Below are positions 1-4,767 of a stretch of DNA of 5,291 nt, one piece after another. The DNA is from a bacterium (lineage in GTDB: Bacteria; SZUA-79; Acidulodesulfobacterales; Acidulodesulfobacteraceae), in the NCBI GenBank assembly GCA_021803845.1, contig JAJZLA010000153.1:1-5291 (forward strand). The letters run 5' to 3'. Both the position numbers and the translations under genes were made by a program. A model generated the notes under the pieces. The model saw only the letters and a program-made list of their open reading frames with translations. It was not told the DNA's origin and did not search any database. How positions within the stretch are numbered: the first letter of the stretch is position 1; each line of letters begins with the position of its first letter.

Positions 1-274
1 TAATGTCGGGCTGAAAAACGTTTTTTTCGTCTATGTAAACGTCTATAGGGGCATGTAAAACTATACCCGATTTATTTGCTTTTGCAAAGCCTATCAAAAT
101 GAATTCTAAATTTTTTGAAATAGTCTGGTGGTAGCTGTTCGGCGACGGCGACATTATTAATTCTCCTTCGATAAGTTGGTAAGGGCTTCCCTCGGGAAGT
201 TTAAGGTAGTCTTTAAACGTATAAATTCCGGTATTAATATCGTCAGGATATATTTTTCTTAAAGCGTAACCCAT
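1..274 (-). CDS. Uma2-family (DUF820) restriction-endonuclease-like protein, 3' part missing
   Basis: Ninety-one codons are visible before the gene leaves the window; the start is inside. The protein begins MGYALRKIYPDD and shows the usual Uma2/DUF820 N-terminal pattern: a YTFKDYLKLPEGSPYQLIEG segment (residues 18-37), then ELIMSPSPNSYHQ (38-50), a helix beginning TISKNLEFIL, and the strand pair APIDVYIDE (75-83) leading to QPD (88-90). In this family the PD dipeptide starts the PD-(D/E)xK nuclease core; the remaining catalytic residues lie outside the window. The ATG at 272-274 is chosen because an in-frame TGA lies 12 bases upstream and no other start falls between. No Shine-Dalgarno is visible at this start, although GAAGGAG precedes the internal ATG of Met41. 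Members occur in many copies in cyanobacteria and other genomes and their role is not established. A second, dead copy of the first part lies at 2749-2872. Confidence 0.82.
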   Translation of the reverse strand, partial: MGYALRKIYPDDINTGIYTFKDYLKLPEGSPYQLIEGELIMSPSPNSYHQTISKNLEFILIGFAKANKSGIVLHAPIDVYIDEKNVFQPDI

Positions 275-342
275 AGTAATAATCGTTCAACGTTTAATTT
301 TTAGATTAATTTAATTAATATGAATTTAATATAAATATAAAG
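151..342 (-). repeat. Direct repeat, copy 1 (Uma2 start plus leader)
   Basis: This block matches 2749-2941 in the same orientation. From 151 to about 321 there are nine substitutions and no insertion or deletion (about 95% identity); beyond that the match continues with one extra A in copy 2 and fades near 342. It covers the first 41 codons of the Uma2-family gene and about 68 bases of leader, including ATTAAT-TTA-ATTAAT at 305-319. The two copies bracket the DsrE-type and ATPase genes. Confidence 0.92.
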
Positions 343-350
343 AGTAGCAG

Positions 351-374
351 CTTATTCGCTTATTCGCTTATTGA
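351..374. repeat. Short 8-base tandem repeat
   Basis: CTTATTCG occurs twice in tandem, followed by the variant CTTATTGA, giving three units in the leader of the Uma2-family gene. The dead Uma2 copy near 2941 lacks this repeat; it lies just outside the shared duplicated block. The 275-507 gap otherwise holds only AT-rich sequence and the promoter candidate at 414-422. Confidence 0.6.
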
Positions 375-413
375 ATATTTTTGCCTTACTGCAATATAAT
401 AATCATATCATAA

Positions 414-422
414 ATTATATCA
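414..422 (-). promoter_or_regulatory. Candidate extended -10 promoter for the Uma2-family gene
   Basis: The minus strand reads TGATATAAT, an extended -10 (TGn plus TATAAT), about 140 bases before the Uma2-family start. The same nonamer occurs twice before hypC. No clear -35 box is present, which is common for extended -10 promoters. The surroundings are very AT-rich, so chance matches are expected. Confidence 0.3.
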
Positions 423-507
423 TAAAATAAAAGATTAATCGGTTAAAAAATACGGTCTGATTTATTTATTCCGTTACTGCCCCTTAATACCCGCTGCCTT
501 TCTTCTC

Positions 508-936
508 TTACGGATTGGTAACGTACTTATATCCTTCCTTCCTCAGTTCGTAAACCTTTAAAAGTCCCATGGGAACGGGAGTTACCCCTTTTATGAGAGT
601 CGCTCTTACGAGGTTGTTAAGAATCATGGCATTGTAGCAGATGTAGAACTTTACGCCCTCTTTGGAATATTTATGGATGTAGACTGCCATAGTCTTATCG
701 GTATTGTTCATAAGAAGGGATATGACGCCGTAGAAGACTACGGCAAGCTTTACTTTTTCGTGGTGAAGGCGGGTATATCTTAAGATGTAATATATGTTGC
801 CGAAGGTTTCCATTACGTTTTGCAGCTGATTTCCGGATATGCCGGAGACCATTTTTATAGTCCCTAACTTTTTAAGCTTGCCGTGAAAAGAACCCACGGT
901 GTCTATAGGGACGGGAAGGAAAGGGGAAACGCACAA
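508..936 (-). CDS. DsrE-family protein (main reading frame)
   Basis: The 142 residues match the DsrE/DsrF-like fold (COG1416-type) in order: GTIKMVSGISG (25-35), a helix with ETFGNIYYIL (43-52), the strand KVKLAVVFYG (61-70), a second helix, then EGVKFYICYNAM (93-104) with Cys100 at the place of the conserved family cysteine, and the closing VPMGLLKVYELRKEGYKYV (121-139), like the family's V-P-x-G...LxxEGYxYI end. DsrE relatives act in sulfur-relay or intracellular sulfur chemistry, usually as homo-oligomers; this protein's partner is unknown. The listed start is TTG with no ribosome site. A better start is the ATG at 1015, in another frame, behind AAAAGGAG, joined by a one-base frameshift; an ATG at 852 would cover only the domain. 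Codons are C-rich at position three (TAC, TTC, ATC, AAC), unlike the ATPase next door. The family call rests on motif recall, not a search. Confidence 0.72.
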   Translation of the reverse strand: MCVSPFLPVPIDTVGSFHGKLKKLGTIKMVSGISGNQLQNVMETFGNIYYILRYTRLHHEKVKLAVVFYGVISLLMNNTDKTMAVYIHKYSKEGVKFYICYNAMILNNLVRATLIKGVTPVPMGLLKVYELRKEGYKYVTNP

Positions 937-1015
937 AAAGCGAACGGGCTTTTTTTCTTATTACGCCGGTTAATTTAATAGGCGAATTGATTAAAGTAAA
1001 AAAGTTCTTAGGCAT
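872..1015 (-). CDS. Probable true N-terminus of the DsrE-family gene, in a different frame
   Basis: This 47-codon frame starts MPKNFFTLINSPIKLTGVIR and overlaps the start of the DsrE body. Its ATG has the best ribosome site in the window: AAAAGGAG at 1023-1030, seven bases before ATG. Downstream it becomes basic and proline-rich and stops at a TAA inside the DsrE coding sequence, as expected of an out-of-frame tail. Skipping one base in the seven-A run (950-956), or in the pyrimidine-rich stretch shortly after, joins it to the DsrE frame; with the A-run joint the product is 168 residues. It could be a sequencing error, a real mutation, or a slippage-expressed gene. An independent 47-residue peptide is possible but less likely. 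The segment is not hydrophobic enough for a clear signal peptide. Confidence 0.55.
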   Translation of the reverse strand: MPKNFFTLINSPIKLTGVIRKKARSLFVRFPFPSRPYRHRGFFSRQA

Positions 1016-1022
1016 AATGGGG

Positions 1023-1030
1023 CTCCTTTT
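1023..1030 (-). promoter_or_regulatory. Strong Shine-Dalgarno deciding the DsrE-gene start
   Basis: The minus strand reads AAAAGGAG, then CCCCATT, then ATG. The seven-base spacing is near ideal. It argues that translation begins at 1015 and not at the TTG at 936. Confidence 0.75.
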
Positions 1031-1111
1031 AAAATATTTAATTTTTAATATTTAATTTAATAAAGCTATTGGTTGTTTTTGTTTTTTTAACTATGTTATA
1101 AATTTAATAAA

Positions 1112-1140
1112 TTTATAAATGCTATTAATGTTATAAGCAA
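1112..1140 (-). promoter_or_regulatory. Candidate promoter upstream of the DsrE-family gene
   Basis: On the minus strand TTGCTT (1135-1140) and TATAAA (1112-1117) are separated by 17 bases, which would give a leader of about 90 bases before the ATG at 1015. The AT-richness makes chance matches likely. Confidence 0.3.
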
Positions 1141-1443
1141 TTTTTGTGCCATACTGCCAAAAAGAGGTAAAACTGCGGGAAGCGGGAAACTAAAACGGAT
1201 ATTTTAATTGGTGATTTACGGCTTAACGGCAGATTAGGACTGGAAAGGAACGGAAAACGAAATAAAAAAAGGGGGGATGTATGTTGGAGTTAAATCGGTT
1301 TATGGCTTAAGGTGGGATTAATTTTTGCTAACTAAGTTGGCTAACTAAGTTGGCTAATTGATAACTATAAGTTGGTAGAATGAGAACTTTTCCGGCTTGA
1401 AAGAAACGAACTGATTTATTTTTATATCTCCCTTTTTCGGCAT
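1141..1443. other. Gene-free spacer between the DsrE-type and ATPase genes
   Basis: No supportable gene was found on either strand. From about 1150 to 1280 the plus strand is purine-rich (runs such as GCGGGAAGCGGGAAAC and a G6 run at about 1271-1276) and richer in GC than the surroundings. The longest plus-strand frame there has about 36 codons, no ATG and no recognisable product. A 13-base tandem repeat lies at 1328-1353. Confidence 0.6.
1328..1353. repeat. 13-base tandem repeat
   Basis: CTAACTAAGTTGG occurs twice end to end. A degenerate third unit follows (CTAATTG...TAAGTTGG, to about 1376). It lies 90 bases past the ATPase stop, in non-coding DNA. Confidence 0.7.
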
Positions 1444-2610
1444 TTAATCAATTATAATTTTTGCATTATGAATGTTTTGCCAGGAAACAATATCTATATC
1501 TTTATATTTTTTCGTATCGTTTCCGCCGTATATCAGGTATTTTTCGACTTCTGAGCCGGTCAAGCCACTTAACGCATTCATATTTTTAAAAAAATCTTGA
1601 TTAATCGTTTGAGATAATTTTACTTCTATGGATTTTAATTTTATTCCGGCATCGAAAATAAAATCTATTTCGTAACCTTTGGTATCTCTTAAAAAATATA
1701 TGCTTTCGTCCAATCCCCTATTGTAAAGCGTTTTTAGCAGTTCGGAAAAAACAAATGTTTCAAAAATCTGCCCTTTAAGGGGATGGACGTCTATATGGCT
1801 TTTATTTCTTATACCGAGAAGATAGCATAGAAGACCGGTATCTATAAAATAAAGTTTCGGAGATTTTATAAATCTTTTGCCGTAGTTTTTGAAGTATGGA
1901 TTAGAAAATTTTATAATATAACTAGTTTCCAATAACGACAGCCACTGCTTTATAGTGTTATGGGAAAGCCCGCAATCGTTTCCGATAGAAGACAGGTTTA
2001 CGACCTGCCCCGTCCTTGAAGCGCAGATTTTTAAAAATAATTCAAATTTATTTAAATCGGATATGCGGAGCAAATCCCTTATATCCTTTTCTAAATACGT
2101 CGATATATAAAAACCGTAATTCTCGGAAGGATTTAGATTTAAATTATAAACATTCGGATAAAATCCCTTATATATAAATTCGTATAATTCAGATGAAACT
2201 CCGTATTCTTCCAGTTCAAAAACGGATAAAGGCAAAAGATGGATAATTGCCGTTCTTCCCGCAAGAGACTGGGATATTGAGGATAAAAGCAGTATATTTT
2301 GGCTACCGGTTATTATAAATTCCCCGGGCAGTTTATGCTCATCGACGATTACCTGCAGATAAGACAGCAGTTCGGGCACTCTCTGGACTTCATCGATTAC
2401 GGCGCCGTTTGCGAAACTGCTAAAAAAACCCTTAGGGTCGTTTGACGCAAACATTCTGGTTTCAGGGTCTTCGAGATTAACATATTTTTTCAAAGGAAAT
2501 AAAGATTTGCATAAAGTAGTTTTTCCGGACTGCCTGGGACCTGTTATAGTTATTACCGGATACTGTTTCGATAATTCAATAATTTTTACGGATGCTTCTC
2601 TTTTTATCAT
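1444..2610 (-). CDS. AAA-type ATPase with C-terminal DUF4143 domain
   Basis: This is a 388-residue protein of typical length for the family. The N-terminal ATPase domain has Walker A GPRQSGKT (24-31), the strand KKYVNLEDPE, Walker B AVIDE (70-74), a sensor-like FIITGSQ (98-104) and SLAGR (115-119). The middle carries YLEKDIRDLL (172-181) and a winged-helix-like stretch, NLSSIGNDCGLSHNTIKQWL (205-224). The C-terminal DUF4143 part has FIDTGL (255-260), GQIFETFV (280-287), YEIDF (313-317) and IEVK (328-331); E284, D316, E329 and K331 resemble a PD-(D/E)xK-type core. The family is widespread, often found in variable regions, and has no settled function. It is transcribed alone, from a promoter whose -10 is nine bases from the ATG, and has no Shine-Dalgarno. 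Codons are A/T-ending. The gene appears intact; whether it cuts DNA is unknown. Confidence 0.93.
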   Translation of the reverse strand: MIKREASVKIIELSKQYPVITITGPRQSGKTTLCKSLFPLKKYVNLEDPETRMFASNDPKGFFSSFANGAVIDEVQRVPELLSYLQVIVDEHKLPGEFIITGSQNILLLSSISQSLAGRTAIIHLLPLSVFELEEYGVSSELYEFIYKGFYPNVYNLNLNPSENYGFYISTYLEKDIRDLLRISDLNKFELFLKICASRTGQVVNLSSIGNDCGLSHNTIKQWLSLLETSYIIKFSNPYFKNYGKRFIKSPKLYFIDTGLLCYLLGIRNKSHIDVHPLKGQIFETFVFSELLKTLYNRGLDESIYFLRDTKGYEIDFIFDAGIKLKSIEVKLSQTINQDFFKNMNALSGLTGSEVEKYLIYGGNDTKKYKDIDIVSWQNIHNAKIIID

Positions 2611-2619
2611 AATATATCT

Positions 2620-2648
2620 ATTATATAATGGTTGAAATAATTTGTAAA
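2620..2648 (-). promoter_or_regulatory. Sigma70-like promoter of the ATPase gene, nearly leaderless
   Basis: On the minus strand TTTACA (2643-2648), a 17-base spacer, and a consensus TATAAT (2620-2625). Nine bases separate the -10 from ATG at 2608-2610, so transcription would start within about 1-4 bases of the start codon. The absence of any Shine-Dalgarno fits a leaderless message. Confidence 0.55.
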
Positions 2649-2669
2649 TATAATTGACAAATTATTCAA
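2632..2669. promoter_or_regulatory. Imperfect palindrome overlapping the ATPase promoter
   Basis: TTGAAATAATTTGT (2632-2645) faces ACAAATTATTCAA (2657-2669): 13 paired bases with one extra A and an 11-base centre. It covers the -35 box, as an operator would. It is too AT-rich and lacks the flanking T-run expected of a terminator. The DNA-binding partner is unknown. Confidence 0.45.
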
Positions 2670-2748
2670 GTGGCTGCGAAATTAAAATAGGAAGCAGGAT
2701 TGTTTACTGGTCTCCCATATTAAGGGTATTTCCGGAGGCCTCTACCAT

Positions 2749-2872
2749 ACATTATTAATTCTCCTTAGATAAGTTGGTAAGGGCTTCCCTCTGGAAGTTT
2801 AAGATAGTCTTTAAACGTATAAATTCCGGTATTGATATCGTCTGGATATATTTTTCTTAAAGCGTAACCCAT
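2749..2872 (-). pseudogene. Truncated, nonsense-bearing copy of the Uma2-family gene start
   Basis: This copy matches codons 1-41 of the gene at 1-274, in the same orientation. Codon 36 is TAA (2765-2767) where the intact copy has GAA, so only 35 residues would be made. The four other differences within the coding part are synonymous (CCT/CCA, ATT/ATC, TAC/TAT, CCC/CCA). Homology ends sharply at 2749; the next 100 or so bases do not continue the Uma2 sequence. Five bases past the truncation point of codon 36 an ATG (2750-2752) sits behind TAAGGAG, but it opens a frame of only ten codons. Confidence 0.88.
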
Positions 2873-2941
2873 AGTAATAATCGTCCCGCGTTTAATTTTT
2901 AGATTAATTTAATTAATATAAATATTAATATAAATTGAAAG
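2749..2941 (-). repeat. Direct repeat, copy 2 (Uma2 start plus leader)
   Basis: Partner of 151-342, offset by exactly 2598 bases through the coding part and most of the leader. The palindromic ATTAAT-TTA-ATTAAT recurs at 2903-2917. The left boundary at 2748/2749 is abrupt; the right fades near 2941. The unmatched bases 2670-2748 show no recognisable gene. Confidence 0.92.
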
Positions 2942-2991
2942 CTAATCTTAGTTAATTCGTATTAAGTTCGCTTTTATATTTAAGACATTGA

Positions 2992-3052
2992 GTTAAATTT
3001 AATGTTAATGTTGCAGTTACAGTTAAAGCTAAAAGTTACAGTTAATGTTAAA
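2992..3052. repeat. Degenerate hexamer tandem repeat (GTTANN)
   Basis: Ten units in register: GTTAAA, TTTAAT, GTTAAT, GTTGCA, GTTACA, GTTAAA, one seven-base GCTAAAA, GTTACA, GTTAAT, GTTAAA. It lies 97-157 bases beyond the hypD stop, in a non-coding gap (2942-3148) that otherwise contains only the hairpin at 3063-3091. Confidence 0.6.
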
Positions 3053-3062
3053 GCTATTTGCG

Positions 3063-3091
3063 GCTTAGCCGGCGAAAAGACCGCCGTAAGC
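3063..3091 (-). terminator. Hairpin downstream of hypD, possible terminator
   Basis: GCTTA and CGGCG pair with CGCCG and TAAGC around a seven-base loop, with a two-base GC bulge on one side: ten base pairs in all. It lies 58 bases after the hypD stop and is a local GC peak in AT-rich DNA. No T-run follows on the minus strand, so an ordinary intrinsic terminator is not proven; it may instead protect the 3' end. Confidence 0.4.
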
Positions 3092-3148
3092 AATATAATC
3101 TAAAGTAAAATAAATTTGGGACTCAAATTAATTACTACCTTAATTTGC

Positions 3149-4273
3149 TTAAAAATTACGGTATTTATAATATGCGGCGCATGCGCCTTCAAAAGATACC
3201 ATACATGCCCCTACCGGATTTTCCGGATTGCATGCTTTCCCGAACAGCGGGCAGTCGTCGGGTTTGGACTTGCCTTTTAATATTTCCCCGCATTTGCATG
3301 CGGCGTTTTCTCTGCCGGTTTGACTCGATTCCGTTTTTAAACGTAACTCTTTTAATTCTTTGCTAAAAACGTATTCGGCGTCGAAATCTTTAAATTCGTC
3401 CCTTAATTTTAAACCGCTTTTAGGAATATTACCGAACCCTCTCCATTCAAATTCGTCTCTTAAAGTAAAATATTTATTTACAAGCGCCTGCGCTTTCATA
3501 TTTCCGTTTTCTTTGACTGCCCTTTTATACGCAATTTCGACGTCCGGCCTGTTTTCGTTAATCTGCCTTGCTATTAAAAGAACTCCGCTTAAAATGTCGT
3601 AAGGCTCGAATCCGGCTATCACTGCCGCCTTGCCGTATTTATCCGGAATATCGTTATAAATGCCGCTTCCTGTCATAACGCTGACGTGTCCGGGACAGAT
3701 GAAGCCGTCTATTAAATTATCGCCGGAATCTAAAATTGCGTTTATGGGGGGAGGCACGAGAACATGGTTGACGTGAAACAAAACATTATTTATGCCTCTC
3801 GATATAACTTCTTCGAGAAGAGCCGCAGTCATAGGGGTCGTCGTTTCAAATCCTATAGCGAAAAAAACTATTTTTTTATCTTTATTTGCTTTATCGAGGG
3901 CAATTTTTATAATATCAAGGGGGGAATACACCATCCTTACATCTTTTCCTTTTGCGCGCTCTTTTATCAGAGAGCTATCGGTTCCGGGAACACGCATCAT
4001 ATCGCCGTATGCCGCAAGTATAACGTCCGGCGAATCCGCAATTTCTATCGCCTCGTCTATTCTTTTAACGGGCATCACGCAGACGGGACACCCTGGTCCA
4101 TGAAGAAAATTTATTTTATCTTTAAGGATGGTATGTAATCCGTACTTCATAATGGAATGGGTATGTCCGCCGCATATTTCCATTATATTTATAGTTTTTT
4201 TAACTTCGGAATCTATAACGTACGCCAGTCTGCTTATGTCGTCTTTTCTTTTAAAATCGGAATATAATTCCAT
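3149..4273 (-). CDS. hypD: Hydrogenase maturation protein HypD
   Basis: HypD is the cytoplasmic [4Fe-4S] protein that, with HypC, holds iron while cyanide (from HypE/HypF) and CO are added, giving the Fe(CN)2CO unit of [NiFe]-hydrogenase. The 374 residues are full length for the family. Hallmarks are MEICGGHTHSIMKYG (31-45, Cys34), HGPGCPVCVMP (58-68, Cys62 and Cys65), IGFETTTP (140-147), CPGHVSVMTGSG (193-204) and IAGFEPYDIL (219-228). The C-terminal part has the cluster-type cysteines 326, 328, 341, 348, 357 and 364. The ATG at 4271-4273 is the only reasonable start, as an in-frame TAA lies 30 bases upstream, yet no Shine-Dalgarno precedes it. hypC lies 67 bases upstream on the same strand, so the two are probably co-transcribed. 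hypE does not follow. Confidence 0.97.
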   Translation of the reverse strand: MELYSDFKRKDDISRLAYVIDSEVKKTINIMEICGGHTHSIMKYGLHTILKDKINFLHGPGCPVCVMPVKRIDEAIEIADSPDVILAAYGDMMRVPGTDSSLIKERAKGKDVRMVYSPLDIIKIALDKANKDKKIVFFAIGFETTTPMTAALLEEVISRGINNVLFHVNHVLVPPPINAILDSGDNLIDGFICPGHVSVMTGSGIYNDIPDKYGKAAVIAGFEPYDILSGVLLIARQINENRPDVEIAYKRAVKENGNMKAQALVNKYFTLRDEFEWRGFGNIPKSGLKLRDEFKDFDAEYVFSKELKELRLKTESSQTGRENAACKCGEILKGKSKPDDCPLFGKACNPENPVGACMVSFEGACAAYYKYRNF

Positions 4274-4340
4274 TGTTGAATGTACTAAATGATGCGTGCA
4301 TTAAAATTTTTATTAAATTTAGGCAGTGCAATATATTTTT

Positions 4341-4571
4341 CTACTGCGCCGTTTTGTTTTCTATCTCCCTGAATAAATTAAGGCTTTCGGCCGCTTCTTT
4401 TTTGTCTATTTTCTGCATTGCGTAGCCGACGTGTATGAGCAGATAATCGCCTATGACTGCGGGCTCTTCCAGAAGCATCGTAGAAACGAGCCTTTTAGAA
4501 CCCATAGTATCTACTATAACGGTGCTTTCGTCTTTTATTTCTATGACTTTGGAAGGAATCGCAAGGCACAT
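4341..4571 (-). CDS. hypC: Hydrogenase maturation chaperone HypC/HypG
   Basis: HypC is a small cytoplasmic chaperone that pairs with HypD during Fe(CN)2CO assembly, then delivers the iron unit to the hydrogenase large-subunit precursor. The 76-residue protein begins MCLAIPSKV: after removal of Met1 the exposed Cys2 is the family's essential iron and large-subunit ligand. The second signature, GDYLLIHVGYAMQKIDKKEA (41-60), contains His47 in the conserved HVG element. The short beta-barrel OB-like family is usually 70-95 residues, so this is complete. AAAAGGA lies 13 bases before ATG, a longer spacing than usual. Two extended -10-like sequences lie 44 and 64 bases upstream, so hypCD probably has its own promoter separate from the transporter gene. 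Confidence 0.96.
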   Translation of the reverse strand: MCLAIPSKVIEIKDESTVIVDTMGSKRLVSTMLLEEPAVIGDYLLIHVGYAMQKIDKKEAAESLNLFREIENKTAQ

Positions 4572-4614
4572 CTGTTTTTTTTAATCCTTTTTAATAATAT
4601 GCTTATTTTTATTA

Positions 4615-4643
4615 ATTATATCAATTCTTTTTAGATTATATCA
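4615..4643 (-). promoter_or_regulatory. Two extended -10-like promoters before hypC
   Basis: TGATATAAT occurs at 4615-4623 and again at 4635-4643 on the minus strand, exactly 20 bases apart. Each is a TGn-extended consensus -10. No good -35 accompanies either one. They lie between the hairpin at 4671-4695 and hypC, where a hypCD promoter is expected. Confidence 0.45.
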
Positions 4644-4670
4644 TATTTTTAATTTGTTAGTATTTGAGAC

Positions 4671-4695
4671 GGTGCAGGAATTTAGTTCCTGCACC
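4671..4695. terminator. Perfect 10-bp hairpin between the transporter gene and hypC
   Basis: GGTGCAGGAA and TTCCTGCACC pair perfectly around a five-base loop (TTTAG), 73 bases after the transporter stop. It is GC-rich in AT-rich surroundings. No T-run follows on either strand, so it could be an atypical terminator or an RNA-stability element and not a standard terminator. Confidence 0.5.
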
Positions 4696-4728
4696 TTAAC
4701 TATGCGGAAACGGTAAGCGATAAAGCGG

Positions 4729-4746
4729 AAAGCAACAGGTTGCTTT
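4729..4746 (-). terminator. Second hairpin just after the transporter stop
   Basis: On the minus strand AAAGCAAC and GTTGCTTT form a near-perfect inverted repeat, 21 bases past the TAA; the fold would be about seven pairs with a four-base loop. The following bases (CCGCTTTATC) are only partly T-rich, so it is a weak terminator candidate. Confidence 0.35.
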
Positions 4747-4767
4747 TAAGGCGCTTATTAATAACCG

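Noticed and set aside
443..474. Possible terminator after the DsrE-family gene (CCGT/ACGG stem followed by a T-run on the minus strand)
   Set aside because: Only four pairs around a loop of about 15 bases; too weak to call.
1146..1300. Possible decayed gene or structured RNA in the purine-rich spacer
   Set aside because: The longest frame is about 36 codons without a start, and no stable stem or known RNA motif could be recognised by eye.
2704..2752. Tiny frames beginning at ATG 2752 or ATG 2748 after the nonsense codon, behind TAAGGAG
   Set aside because: Ten and fourteen codons only; the Shine-Dalgarno-like bases come from the conserved Uma2 codons for EGE and are probably coincidental.
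1..2872. A defence or toxin-antitoxin system built from the Uma2-family protein, DsrE-family protein and DUF4143 ATPase
   Set aside because: The genes are widely spaced, have separate promoter candidates, and no known system combines these families; co-location alone is not enough.
351..3052. CRISPR array
   Set aside because: The repeats in the window are short, tandem and lack regular spacers; no cas gene is present.
3145..4138. Several open frames on the plus strand across hypD (for example 3145-3366, 3360-3602, 3764-4138)
   Set aside because: They lie antisense to a clear, complete HypD and show no family features or ribosome sites.
4431..4634. Plus-strand frame of 67 codons over hypC
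   Set aside because: It is antisense to hypC with no support of its own.
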